DNA of 64,000 nt from Candidatus Gastranaerophilales bacterium (GCA_944325945.1 CALVBW010000031.1:1-64000), one strand, 5' to 3'. Positions 49,014 to 58,028 are shown, numbered from the stretch's first letter. Program-made: numbers and translations. The notes: generated by a model not told the origin, from the sequence alone.

Positions 49014-50378
49014 ATGAAAGAATTTAAACACACAAGATTAGACAACAGACAATTTACGGAAGAAGATGTAAAGGGATACATAAAAGAATACAACATAAAG
49101 TTTATAAAACTTCAATTTGTGGATTTAAACGGTCAGGTAAAGAATCTAACGATACCGTCAGAGCATATAAGCAAAGCACTTGCGAACGAAATGATGCTGG
49201 ACGGCTCATCAATTAAAGGTTTCAGAAGCATAGAGACATCCGATATGTTTTTCTATCCTGATATAAATTCATTTCAGATACTGCCGTGGCGTGAAAACGA
49301 CGGAATAACGTCCGCGAGATTAATCTGCGACATACACAATTCCGACGGAACACCGTTTGAAGGCTGCCCGAGATGCAATCTCAAACGTGTTATGAAAGAA
49401 GCCGAAAAAATCGGATTTTCAATGAACGTAGGACCCGAGGCGGAATTTTTCTTATTTGAAAAAGATCAAAACGGAAAAATCACAACAACAACGCAGGATC
49501 GTGCCGGTTATTATGACGTCGGTCCTGAGGATTTGGGAGAAGATGTAAGAGAAGAAATTGTATTAACGCTTAAAGAAATGGGATTTGATATAGAAGCATC
49601 CCACCACGAAGTAGCAGACGGTCAGCACGAAATAGATTTCAGATACGCTGATATCTTAACGGCGGCGGATAATGTCGTGACTTTCAGAATAGCAGTAAAA
49701 GCGCTTGCCGCAAAACACAATCTTCTTGCTACATTTATGCCAAAACCGATTTACGGAATAAACGGATCAGGAATGCATTGTAACGTTTCGCTGTTTAAAG
49801 ACGGTCAAAACGCTTTTTATGACGAAAAGAACGAATACCAGTTGTCAGATGTCGCAAAATATTCAATAGGCGGAATGCTCAAACACGTAAAAAGTATTAC
49901 CGCAATAACAAACCCGACCGTAAACAGTTACAAAAGATTGGTACCCGGTTATGAAGCTCCGGTATACCTTGCCTGGTCTTTAGCCAACAGAAGCGCCCTT
50001 TTGAGAGTACCGGCAAAACGCGGCAACGCAACAAGAGTTGAACTCAGATCACCTGATCCTGCATGCAACCCGTATCTTGCATTTGCAGCGATTTTGGAAT
50101 CATGTCTGGATGGCATTAGAAACAAAATAGATCCGCCGGCACCTGTTGAAAGTAATATTTACCAGCTGACAACAAAAGAACGCAAAAAACAAAGAATAGA
50201 TTCTCTCCCCGGCAGCCTTGCGGAAGCTCTTGAACACCTTGATAAATCCCTTGTTGCCAGAGCTGCACTCGGAGAACATATTTTTAATGAATTTATGTCA
50301 ACCAAACGCAAAGAATGGGATTCTTTCAGAACCTATGTTTCAAAATGGGAACTCGACAGATATCTCGAAAGATACTAA
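49014..50378 (+). CDS. glnA: Glutamine synthetase type I, alpha subgroup
   Basis: 454 aa. Ammonia assimilation: glutamate + NH3 + ATP to glutamine, as a dodecamer. Motifs: 'EMMLDGSSIKGF' (N-domain), 'NVGPEAEFFLF', 'ASHHEVADGQHEIDFRY', 'GINGSGMHCNVSLF', 'ITNPTVNSYKRLVPGYEAP', 'RVELRSPDPACNPYLAFAAIL'. The region of the adenylylated Tyr (NLYxLPPEE in GSI-beta) is 'NIYQLTTKERKKQR', and length is about 450, so it is GSI-alpha and not adenylylation-controlled. Start set at 49014 by AGAGGGG; an ATG at 48996 coincides with the predicted transcript start. Confidence 0.95.
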   Translation: MKEFKHTRLDNRQFTEEDVKGYIKEYNIKFIKLQFVDLNGQVKNLTIPSEHISKALANEMMLDGSSIKGFRSIETSDMFFYPDINSFQILPWRENDGITSARLICDIHNSDGTPFEGCPRCNLKRVMKEAEKIGFSMNVGPEAEFFLFEKDQNGKITTTTQDRAGYYDVGPEDLGEDVREEIVLTLKEMGFDIEASHHEVADGQHEIDFRYADILTAADNVVTFRIAVKALAAKHNLLATFMPKPIYGINGSGMHCNVSLFKDGQNAFYDEKNEYQLSDVAKYSIGGMLKHVKSITAITNPTVNSYKRLVPGYEAPVYLAWSLANRSALLRVPAKRGNATRVELRSPDPACNPYLAFAAILESCLDGIRNKIDPPAPVESNIYQLTTKERKKQRIDSLPGSLAEALEHLDKSLVARAALGEHIFNEFMSTKRKEWDSFRTYVSKWELDRYLERY

Positions 50379-50687
50379 AAATCAGTCGTATAGCTGTCCG
50401 CCGGAAATAATTCTGACGGACAGCCGTATTAATAAATTCCGTAAGGGTTATAAAATAAAAAAGATTTTTCAGGCTAAAGCGCTCAGAATGACGGGCTTGT
50501 TTTAATATCTGCGGAGTTTGCCACATAAGCCCGTTAAATATTGACATGCCTGTATATTTGATGTATAAAATAAATACTTTTAGTGTTTAATTTATAGAAT
50601 TTTGTAACGAATTGTATAGTTACAGCGGCTTAAACCGCAAAATTTATTTTGACATGAGTTTTATACATGGGAATCAAAGGAGTCAGT
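50379..50687. other. glnA downstream hairpin and promoter region of the glycogen-synthase-like gene
   Basis: GCTGTCCG (50393-50400) pairs with CGGACAGC (50417-50424) after glnA, without a clear T run. TTGACA (50541-50546), 17 bp, TATAAA (50564-50569) is a strong promoter, leaving a leader of about 110 nt that includes the small hairpin GCGG-CTTAAA-CCGC. No gene in the interval. Confidence 0.6.
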
Positions 50688-53507
50688 ATGTCGTCAGTAC
50701 ACAAAATCAGTTTTCGAGGTGAGAACACGAATTTATTAAGCAAAGCATCCGGCAAATCAACATTTGCAACACAGCCTGCAGCCGTAACAGGAGTGCAGCT
50801 GACAAGCCCCGCAGCGGTTTCAGACACTACGGAAAAACCTGTGAAGAAAAAATTATCAGGGGAAAAGATTGCCTACGTAAGTTCGGCAATTGCAATAGTG
50901 TCACTCGGGATTTCAACCGCCTACGGAATAAAAAGCGGCAGATTAAGCAAAAAACTGGCGGCAGTCGCAAAAGAAGGTCAGGATATAGCGGCAGAAATTA
51001 CCGGAAAAATTGAAAAAGGTCTAAGCGAAAGCGACGAGATAGCTAATAACCTGACCGGTAAAACTCAAAAAGAAATAGACAAAATTAAAGAAGAGGTAAA
51101 AGGTCTCGGCAAATGGCAGGACGGGCAAATTGACGGAGTAAGAAAAGAATTATCCGAAAGGATTTCTCAAATAGCGTCCTCCGTCAAATCACCAAATGCT
51201 GAAGAAATTCTCGTATCGCCGGTAAACGTCAACGGCATGGAGCTTAATCTTGCAAGTGTCATGAACGGATACGGTAAATATACGGGAGAACTGGAAAAAT
51301 CACTTCAAAGCGAATCCGCAAGACGTATCTTCGGTATAGTTGACAGATCAAAATCAGTTATACGTGATGACGTAATGATAAGAGTTCCAACGTCAGAATT
51401 CAAAACCTACATAAGCACAGGCGGCATGTCAACCGTTCCGCGTGAAGTCATTGCAAACCTCGGCGGAATTATTAACCAGAAACAAAATGCACGTCTTGTT
51501 GTTGATATGCCAATGTATCTGGGACAGGTGTCAGATGACGCATATTTTTCAATTACAAAATTGAAAAACGGATTGTTTGAATACAGATCAAGCAAAGAAG
51601 CATCTCCGCTTGCGACACTGGAACACATAAATACCCTGCAAATTCCTATATACACGGATAAAGGCAAAACAACAGAGCTCGTTGATATGTATATAGCAAG
51701 AGGGAAAACTCAGGAAGTTGATCTTGAGCTTATGAAACCATGGCTTGAAAAAGGACTGGCTCAGGAGCTTAATGCCTCAATAAAATCCGGCGAACCTTTT
51801 GTTATTGACCGCAATCTGTTCAGAATAGAATACAACCCTGCGGATAATCCGAAACCTGTTGCAAAAATTAAATACGACACGGTATTTTATAAGCATAACA
51901 AATTCCTTATGGATGGTCCGGTTGAAGAAGGCAAAGCAAAAACAATTTATAACAATCTGACACATGAATCCGGAGAAACCGAAAGATTTATGTATTTTGA
52001 TAAATTTTTCTACGAAGGGCTTTTGCATAATGCCGAAACTTCTACGGAAAATTTACGCGCTGACCTCATTATAGGTAATGACTGGCAGACAGGCGGTATC
52101 AGCGCAATGATGAAATTGCTGACCACAGCTAAAAAATACTTCGGACTTGACCCGAAAGTGGCTGACAAAATGTATAATACACCGGTTATTACAATTATGC
52201 ACAATGCAGGGCTTATGGGTAATGTATGGCACAGTCAGGCAAAATTATTGAATATACTTTTCGGTGAACATTCTGCAATGATAACAAAAAATGCCTGGAT
52301 GCCAAAGGGCTCTTCTTTGAATGCTGACTCGCTCAACGGGCTTTTCCACGGTCACAGTTTCAACCCGCAGACAATGGCAGCAGCATATTCAGATACAATT
52401 ATCCCCGTATCAAAAGGTTACGGTCATGAAATGGCATCCCATAGCGGATTTGGACGGGATAATCATGATATATTCAGAATGAGAGCCAGATACCACGAAT
52501 ACGGCGATATGGAACATTTGAAATACATAGCAAGACAAAATAACCTTGATCCGTCGCAGATTTCAGATGTTAATATAGCATACAGACCGATTACAAACGG
52601 AAGCGACAGAATCAGCAACAAAATGGTTCCTAAAAAGCTCCGCGAAGTAGAAGGATTCCTCAACCTTGAGCCAAAATCACTCCGCATGCCTGACGAATGC
52701 AGTTCAATAGTTGAATGGCACAACCATAACAAACAGGTTTACCTGAATAAAGTTTTGGAAGACCTGAATAAAGCCAAAACAGGTCAGGGCAACCCGATGA
52801 ATATAGAGCTTGCCGAATTAACAAACCTTGACGGAGTTACAAAAGACACAATGATTGTATCTACCGCAGGACGTATTGTTGACCAGAAGGGTCTGGATAT
52901 CTTTGCGGAAGCCATTGATGAATTTTTATCAAGACATAAGGGCGAAGATTATCCGGTATTCTATGCTCAGGGCGTAGGTGATAAGGTATATATCAACAAA
53001 TTGCTTGAAATAAAACGTAATGCCGCACAAAAATACGGTCAAAAAGCAGCTGACCGAATAGTATTTGCAAGACTGTTTTCCGAAAAAGGCAGATACGAAG
53101 GCTGCAAAATGATGTCAGACTTTACTGTTATGTCAAGCTGGTTTGAACCGTGCGGACTCGTTCATAAAGAAATTGCCTCCTATAGCGGCGCAATTCCTAT
53201 TGTCAATAAGGTCGGAGGCTTAACTGACGGCTTGTCTGACGGCGTTAATGCTATTTTCTCAGAAATGAGACCTAAATATGAAAAAGAATTTGATAAAGAC
53301 GCCCTTGACTTTAACCGTAAAGCTTTTGCGGACGCACTCGACAAAGCCTATAAAATATTCAAAGATAAAGAAAAATTCACACAAATGCTTGAAAATTCTT
53401 TCAACGCAGACCACAGCTGGCTTAAACCGGGCGGACCTATGGAAGAATACGCAAGGCTTTTTGCGGATTTAAGAGTCCTTAATCAAGATGTTCTAAGACA
53501 CAATTAA
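50688..53507 (+). CDS. Glycogen/starch synthase-like GT5 protein with N-terminal membrane segment
   Basis: 939 aa, about twice the normal 470-500. N-terminal part: short motif MSSVHKISFRGEN, a hydrophobic segment 'KIAYVSSAIAIVSLGISTAYGI' (about 60-82), a coiled coil (80-170). The GT-B fold follows: 'STGGMSTVPREVIANL' aligns with the KxGGL motif but has Ser for Lys; 'LIIGNDWQTGG' (HDWHTA), 'PVITIMHNAGLMG', 'TIIPVSKGYGHEM', 'VSTAGRIVDQKGLDIFAEAI', 'WFEPCGLVHKEIASYSGAIPIVNKVGGLTDGL'. The latter keeps EPCG-x3-E. It may add glucose from a sugar nucleotide at the membrane, or have a different donor. AAGGAG before the ATG at 50688. Confidence 0.75.
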   Translation: MSSVHKISFRGENTNLLSKASGKSTFATQPAAVTGVQLTSPAAVSDTTEKPVKKKLSGEKIAYVSSAIAIVSLGISTAYGIKSGRLSKKLAAVAKEGQDIAAEITGKIEKGLSESDEIANNLTGKTQKEIDKIKEEVKGLGKWQDGQIDGVRKELSERISQIASSVKSPNAEEILVSPVNVNGMELNLASVMNGYGKYTGELEKSLQSESARRIFGIVDRSKSVIRDDVMIRVPTSEFKTYISTGGMSTVPREVIANLGGIINQKQNARLVVDMPMYLGQVSDDAYFSITKLKNGLFEYRSSKEASPLATLEHINTLQIPIYTDKGKTTELVDMYIARGKTQEVDLELMKPWLEKGLAQELNASIKSGEPFVIDRNLFRIEYNPADNPKPVAKIKYDTVFYKHNKFLMDGPVEEGKAKTIYNNLTHESGETERFMYFDKFFYEGLLHNAETSTENLRADLIIGNDWQTGGISAMMKLLTTAKKYFGLDPKVADKMYNTPVITIMHNAGLMGNVWHSQAKLLNILFGEHSAMITKNAWMPKGSSLNADSLNGLFHGHSFNPQTMAAAYSDTIIPVSKGYGHEMASHSGFGRDNHDIFRMRARYHEYGDMEHLKYIARQNNLDPSQISDVNIAYRPITNGSDRISNKMVPKKLREVEGFLNLEPKSLRMPDECSSIVEWHNHNKQVYLNKVLEDLNKAKTGQGNPMNIELAELTNLDGVTKDTMIVSTAGRIVDQKGLDIFAEAIDEFLSRHKGEDYPVFYAQGVGDKVYINKLLEIKRNAAQKYGQKAADRIVFARLFSEKGRYEGCKMMSDFTVMSSWFEPCGLVHKEIASYSGAIPIVNKVGGLTDGLSDGVNAIFSEMRPKYEKEFDKDALDFNRKAFADALDKAYKIFKDKEKFTQMLENSFNADHSWLKPGGPMEEYARLFADLRVLNQDVLRHN

Positions 53508-53526
53508 GGTTAATTTTTATCACATT

Positions 53527-53563
53527 TAAAAAACAAAGGCGTTTATTATACGCCTTGTTTTTT
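53527..53563 (+). terminator. Intrinsic terminator of the GT5-like gene
   Basis: AAAAAACAAAGGCG pairs, with one bulged A, with CGCCTTGTTTTTT. The -10 box TATAAT (53565-53570) for the next gene begins right after the T run, so terminator and promoter nearly overlap. Confidence 0.75.
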
Positions 53564-53600
53564 GTATAATAATTTTGTAAAAATTTTTATAAGGGTTAAG

Positions 53601-54872
53601 ATGGACAGATTTTTTGGAATTTTCGGGATAATACTAATTTTTGCCATAGCATTTTTAATGTCAAACAACAAAAAGGCAATAAATTACAAAACGGTTGTAA
53701 CCGGTTTTGTTTTGCAGATATTACTGGCTGTATTTGTATTTAGAGTGCCGCTCGGTCAGAAATTATTTCTTGCGATAGGGGAATTCATACAAAAAATTCT
53801 GGTATTTGCCAGAGAAGGCGGACAGTTTGTATTCGGCGGATTAATGGACGGCAAATGGGAACTTGCAAACGGCGGACAAATTTTTGCGCTGCAATTGATA
53901 AGCTCCATAATCTTTATGATGATACTTGTAAATATGCTTTACTATTACGGCATAATGCAGCGGATAGTAGCAGTTCTTGGCAAAGGAATGAACAAATTAA
54001 TGTCAGTATCCGGCGCCGAAGCGCTTTCAAACGTAGCAAGCGCATTTGTGGGACAGATTGTAGCGCAGATAATGATAAAACCTTATCTGCCTAAGCTTAC
54101 CAGATCAGAACTTCTTGCATCAATGGCAGGAAGCATGGCGTGTATTTCAGGGGCAACAATGCCTTTATATATAGGGATGGGGATTCCTGCGCAATACATA
54201 CTGGCATCATCAATAATGGCGGCTCCGGGAGCGCTTGTGATATCAAAAATAGTTTATCCCGAGGTTAATACGCCGGAGACGAGCGAAAATTTTCAGGTCA
54301 ATTTCAGTAAACGTAAAAGAACACACGCAAATGTATTTGACGCGATTTCAGCAGGCGCATCAGAGGGTATGAAAGTTGCCATAAACGTTATTGCAATGAT
54401 TCTTGCGCTTGTGGCGCTTGTGGCGTTGATTGACTGGGTTTTAGGCGGCGTAGGAAGCTTGATTGTGAAATATCTCCATATAAATTCATTTTTAGGAATG
54501 GATCTTGCACATTTGTCATTAAAAATGATTTTAGGCGAAATTTTTGCGATATTTGCGTTTTTAATGGGGGTACCTCTGAGTGAGGCAACGACAGTCGGAA
54601 GTTTAATGGGGACAAAACTTGTATTAAACGAAATGGTTGCTTATGTTGACCTGACGCATCTGCCGGTTGCTCTGACAGACAAAAGCTTTTTGATAGCAAG
54701 TTTTGCGCTTTGCAGTTTCGGAAACTTCGGCTCTATTGCAATACAATTAGGCGGGATAGGCGAACTTGCTCCAAACCAGCGCAAAAACCTCGCCAGATTA
54801 GGTTTAAGGGCGCTTATCTGCGGGACTTTAACCTGCTATATGTCAGCAGCTATCGCAGGAATTCTGTTTTAG
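53601..54872 (+). CDS. Concentrative nucleoside transporter (CNT/NupC family)
   Basis: 423 aa with about 8-10 transmembrane segments. Family motifs: 'GVPLGQKLFLAIGEFIQKILVFAREGGQFVFG', 'LYYYGIMQRIVAVLGKGM', 'MSVSGAEALSNVASAFVGQ' (the (G/A)xE nucleoside/cation site), 'ITMPLY...GIPAQYILASSIMAAPGAL' and 'GNFGSIAIQLGGIGELAPNQR'. It imports nucleosides with H+ or Na+. Start at 53601 with AAGGG; an earlier in-frame ATG at 53562 lies upstream of the -10 box. Its stop codon abuts repeat R2. Confidence 0.9.
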   Translation: MDRFFGIFGIILIFAIAFLMSNNKKAINYKTVVTGFVLQILLAVFVFRVPLGQKLFLAIGEFIQKILVFAREGGQFVFGGLMDGKWELANGGQIFALQLISSIIFMMILVNMLYYYGIMQRIVAVLGKGMNKLMSVSGAEALSNVASAFVGQIVAQIMIKPYLPKLTRSELLASMAGSMACISGATMPLYIGMGIPAQYILASSIMAAPGALVISKIVYPEVNTPETSENFQVNFSKRKRTHANVFDAISAGASEGMKVAINVIAMILALVALVALIDWVLGGVGSLIVKYLHINSFLGMDLAHLSLKMILGEIFAIFAFLMGVPLSEATTVGSLMGTKLVLNEMVAYVDLTHLPVALTDKSFLIASFALCSFGNFGSIAIQLGGIGELAPNQRKNLARLGLRALICGTLTCYMSAAIAGILF

Positions 54873-55060
54873 ATACCAGGATACTTAGGCACCAAGGATT
54901 TACAGTTGGGCTAAATGCCAAACCTGCATACTTTGGTCCCCTCCCTCCTTGAGGGGGAGGGTAAGGGTGGGGGGAAACTCAAGTAAAAAGATACTAAGAT
55001 ACTAAGGCACTAAGAATTTACAGTTGGACTAAATGCCCGACCTGCAAAAATTTGTACTGC
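54871..55060 (-). repeat. Two inverted R2 copies around an R4 palindrome
   Basis: 54871-54930: ATACTTAGGCACCAAGGATTT and a GGCTAAATGCC-type partner. 54938-54961: CCCCTCCCTCCTTGAGGGGGAGGG. 54985-55046: GATACTAAGATACTAAGGCA then TTTACAGTTGGACTAAATG. The R2 copies are reverse complements of those at 30424. No gene to 55171. Confidence 0.7.
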
Positions 55061-55171
55061 AGATTCCCGAATTTGCATACTAATATACCCTGCTCACTTT
55101 TAGTGAACAAGTTGTATGAGCCTACAGTCAGATATCGCGGCTATCTTTTTTAAAACAGATAGCCGGAAGAA

Positions 55172-55486
55172 TTATTTTTTCGGTAAATAGTTCTGCCAGT
55201 GCTCGTCTAAGTTTTGAATAAATTTATGCGCGTCAATTACGTCGTCATAATTGATTGCGTCAGGTCCTTGCTGCACTTCAAGCGGTTCTTCATCGCCTTT
55301 TAACGGTATTCCGCCTGAAAATCCGACAAAGGCTACTCCATAACCGCGTCCGCAGTTTTTGCATTTGAGCTGAGCTACAATTAAATCCTGTTGATAACGG
55401 CTGATGAATATTGAATCTTCGTCAAATCCCGTTCTGCATGTTGCACAGCATAAATTCTCAAATAATTTTTTGATATTCTTTTTCAT
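55172..55486 (-). CDS. Small protein with two zinc-knuckle cysteine pairs
   Basis: 104 aa. 'NLCCATCRTGFDED' and 'LKCKNCGRGYGVAF' are two CxxC pairs 25-30 residues apart, a zinc-ribbon pattern. The rest is acidic with 'IDAHKFIQNLDEHWQNYLP' at the end, possibly a binding helix. No family recognised; zinc binding is inference from the cysteines. AAGAGG lies upstream, and TG-T-TATAAT is a good promoter. Divergent from the 31-aa gene at 55597. Confidence 0.65.
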   Translation of the reverse strand: MKKNIKKLFENLCCATCRTGFDEDSIFISRYQQDLIVAQLKCKNCGRGYGVAFVGFSGGIPLKGDEEPLEVQQGPDAINYDDVIDAHKFIQNLDEHWQNYLPKK

Positions 55487-55596
55487 ATTACCTCTTTATT
55501 ATAACAAATTTTTCTGATTTTTTCATTATTTCTTTAAATTATGTTAATAATTATAACAAACTGGGAATAATATACATGTGACAAAAGGAGCGTGTC

Positions 55597-55692
55597 ATGG
55601 AAGCAATTAACTTAATCCTATTTGGTTTTATCGTTTACACTGCGTTAATCGTAGTTCCGAGCATTTGGGAAGAATTAACAACAGAAGGATAA
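55597..55692 (+). CDS. 31-aa single-pass membrane peptide
   Basis: Sequence begins MEAINLILFGFIVYTALIVV and ends with PSIWEELTTEG; a transmembrane segment at residues 5-22 and an acidic tail. AAAGGAG precedes the ATG by 9 nt. The length and layout resemble small membrane subunits of larger complexes. No homologue recognised. Coding is supported by the ribosome site and the clean hydrophobic helix; the gene is below usual length limits. Confidence 0.55.
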   Translation: MEAINLILFGFIVYTALIVVPSIWEELTTEG

Positions 55693-55947
55693 AACTTCTA
55701 AAATCTAAGACGTAAATTTTCCGGCGTTGTTCCGGCGCCAATCAGGGAAGTGTAGAGAGTAAAAAGTGTTTGTTGTACGCTTAATTAAATAAGCGTTATT
55801 TGTCGTGCGAAAACGGCATTCTTTGATCCCCTCCCCCCTTGAGGGGGAGGGCAACAAAACCACGAAAATAACCCGGAAATTGTAGATTGGGGTTTACACT
55901 TATTCCCTTTAGTCGTGCGAAAGTTGTATCATAAGTATCTTAGTACC
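55693..55947. other. Intergenic region with CGGCG hairpin and R4/R2 repeats
   Basis: Contains CCGGCG-n6-CGGCGCC-type inverted bases (55730-55745), an R4 palindrome CCCCTCCCCCCTTGAGGGGG (55829-55852), and then the R2 octamers at 55938-55971 that run into bioA. No gene. Confidence 0.5.
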
Positions 55948-57303
55948 TTAGTATCCTAGTATCTTAGTAACTTCTTCCGTACATTCAAGCGCAACGTCCG
56001 TTACAAAATCCATGTCCTGTTTTTCGATTATCAAAGGCGGGTTAAAGTAGATTACGTTGCCCAGAGGTCTTAAAAGCACCCCGCGTGTAAGGGCTTTTTT
56101 GTAAATTTGATAACCCACACGCAAATCGCTTTCAAACGGCTCTTTTGTGTTTTTATCTTTCACGAGTTCTATTGCATTAATAAGTCCGATTGAACGGACT
56201 TCCCCGACATTTTTGAGCGGAAGGAATTTTTCTTTAATAATTTTATTAAAATACGGCGCCTTTTCGTTTGCTTTTTGAATAATATTTTCATCTTCAAGAA
56301 TATTCAGGACTTCGCACGCTGCGGAAGCGGCAAGAGGGTTCCCGCTATAAGTATGGCTGTGCATAAAGGCTTTACCTTTATTGTAATCTGCATAAAATGC
56401 GTCATAAATCTTCCGGGTAGTAATAAACACCGCCATCGGCATATATCCGCCTGTCAAACCTTTTGAAAGACACATTATATCAGGCGAAACACCGGCATGG
56501 TCGAACGCAAACATCTTGCCTGTTCTGCCGTAACCCGTTGCGATTTCGTCCGCAATCAAATGAACGTTGTATTTGTCGCACAACCCGCGTAATTTTTTCA
56601 AATACAGCGGCGGATAAATCTTCATTCCCGCCGACCCCTGCAACAAAGGTTCAACAAGAATTGCAGCGGTTTCGCCGCCATAGCGCGCAAAAGTTTTTTC
56701 CGCATTTTCAAAACACTCACAATTACAGTTGTCGCGGCATTTGCCGTAAGGGCATCTAAAACAATCCGGTCCGTCAATTCTCACTATATCAAGCAAAATA
56801 GGTTTGTAAATTTCGGAATACAAATCCACGCCGCCGACAGATAGCGCTCCGATGGTTTCACCGTGATAAGCGTCTGACAGCGCCATAAAACGTTTTTTCT
56901 GCGGGTTTCCTGTCTGGTAATGGTACTGAAAACTAACCTTCATCGCAGCCTCAATCGCAGATGAGCCGTTATCCGTAAAATTAAATTTACAAAGCCCCTC
57001 AGGCAAAACTTTTGAAAGCTTTTCACACAAATTTATAACAGGCTTGTGGGTAAAATTTGCGAAAATAACGTGTTCAAGCCGGTCAATCTGTGATTTTACG
57101 GCAGAGTTAATTCTCGGATTGCAGTGCCCGAGAAGATTACACCACCACGAACTCACAACATCCGCGTAGCTTTTCCCGTCAACGTCATACAGATATAACC
57201 CATTGCCGTGGTCAATCACAATAGGCGGCAAATCCTCGTAATCCTTCATCTGGGAACAAGGATGCCAGATATATTCCAAATCCTTTTCCTGCCATTCGTT
57301 CAT
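55948..57303 (-). CDS. bioA: Adenosylmethionine-8-amino-7-oxononanoate aminotransferase
   Basis: 451 aa. PLP enzyme converting KAPA to DAPA in biotin synthesis with SAM as amino donor. 'YIWHPCSQMKDYEDLPPIVI' (BioA N-terminus), 'SSWWCNLLGHCNPRIN', 'GSSAIEAAMKVSFQYH', 'HGETIGALSVGG', 'HLIADEIATGYGRTGKMFAFDHAGVSPDIMCLSKGLTGGYMP' (catalytic Lys). Full length. The last ten codons (EEVTKILGY and stop) are built of R2 octamers. Its ATG directly follows the bioD stop, with AAGGAG inside the bioD end. Confidence 0.95.
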   Translation of the reverse strand: MNEWQEKDLEYIWHPCSQMKDYEDLPPIVIDHGNGLYLYDVDGKSYADVVSSWWCNLLGHCNPRINSAVKSQIDRLEHVIFANFTHKPVINLCEKLSKVLPEGLCKFNFTDNGSSAIEAAMKVSFQYHYQTGNPQKKRFMALSDAYHGETIGALSVGGVDLYSEIYKPILLDIVRIDGPDCFRCPYGKCRDNCNCECFENAEKTFARYGGETAAILVEPLLQGSAGMKIYPPLYLKKLRGLCDKYNVHLIADEIATGYGRTGKMFAFDHAGVSPDIMCLSKGLTGGYMPMAVFITTRKIYDAFYADYNKGKAFMHSHTYSGNPLAASAACEVLNILEDENIIQKANEKAPYFNKIIKEKFLPLKNVGEVRSIGLINAIELVKDKNTKEPFESDLRVGYQIYKKALTRGVLLRPLGNVIYFNPPLIIEKQDMDFVTDVALECTEEVTKILGY

Positions 57304-57984
57304 TTAATAAATCTCCTTAAACAAACTTAACAATTCGTCTTTTTCAATTCTCAAATCATTAGCGCCTGATTTAACCTGTGCTACGACCTTTACGCCGGTT
57401 AAATTCTCAATGACAAGCTTATTATCCGTATGCATTATATTATTTTCGTCAAAATTATTTAAAATTATGCCTTTTATGTTAATTCCGAGTTTTTTTGCAT
57501 ACTCAACCGTCAAAAATGTTGAATTAATAGTCCCCAAACCGGCCGGTGCAACAATTAAAATATCCATCTCCAGAGCTTTTATAACATCCTGCAAAAGAAT
57601 TTTTTCGCCGCCGTCAAGCTTAAACGGACATGCAATCCCTCCCGCGCCTTCTACTACCACATAATCAAAGGCATGCCGAATTTTTGTGAAATCAGCTTTA
57701 ATTTTTTCTATAGTAACCGGCTGTTCCGCCATTTTTGCCGCAAGATGAGGGGACAGAGCAGGTTTATACGCATAACTTACAAAATCATACGGATCAGCAT
57801 CAATTTTTGCGGTTTTCAAAACAAAATCGACATCTCCGGGGCATCCGTCGGTCAGCCCGCTGAGAACGGGTTTGTAGTATCCGCAATTCATGCCGAATTC
57901 GCGCATTTTTTTTACGATAAGCCCTGAAACATAAGTCTTTCCTGTGTCCGTTCCCGTTGCTGTAATGAATATACCTTTTGACAT
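57304..57984 (-). CDS. bioD: ATP-dependent dethiobiotin synthetase
   Basis: 226 aa. Forms the ureido ring from DAPA and CO2. P-loop 'FITATGTDTGKTYVSGLI' at 5-22, 'GYYKPVLSG' (Lys), 'VEGAGGIACPF' and 'IVAPAGLGTINSTFLTVEYAKK' are family motifs. Shine-Dalgarno AGGGAAAGG. Upstream partner of bioA in a two-gene operon; bioF, bioB and bioW/H are not in the window, so precursor supply is located elsewhere or taken from the environment. Confidence 0.95.
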   Translation of the reverse strand: MSKGIFITATGTDTGKTYVSGLIVKKMREFGMNCGYYKPVLSGLTDGCPGDVDFVLKTAKIDADPYDFVSYAYKPALSPHLAAKMAEQPVTIEKIKADFTKIRHAFDYVVVEGAGGIACPFKLDGGEKILLQDVIKALEMDILIVAPAGLGTINSTFLTVEYAKKLGINIKGIILNNFDENNIMHTDNKLVIENLTGVKVVAQVKSGANDLRIEKDELLSLFKEIY

Positions 57985-58002
57985 TGCCTTTCCCTAAGAA
58001 CA

Positions 58003-58028
58003 AGCGATAACTTGGAAAAGTTATCGCT
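58003..58028. other. Perfect 11-bp hairpin between the TpsB-like gene and bioD
   Basis: AGCGATAACTT-GGAA-AAGTTATCGCT. On the minus strand a weak T-rich stretch follows, so it may terminate the porin transcript. It could also be an operator for bioD; it does not resemble the BirA site (TTGTAAACC/GGTTTACAA). Confidence 0.5.

Noticed and set aside
58003-58028. BirA operator for the biotin genes
   Set aside because: The sequence AGCGATAACTT/AAGTTATCGCT does not match TTGTAAACC-n-GGTTTACAA; kept as an unassigned hairpin.
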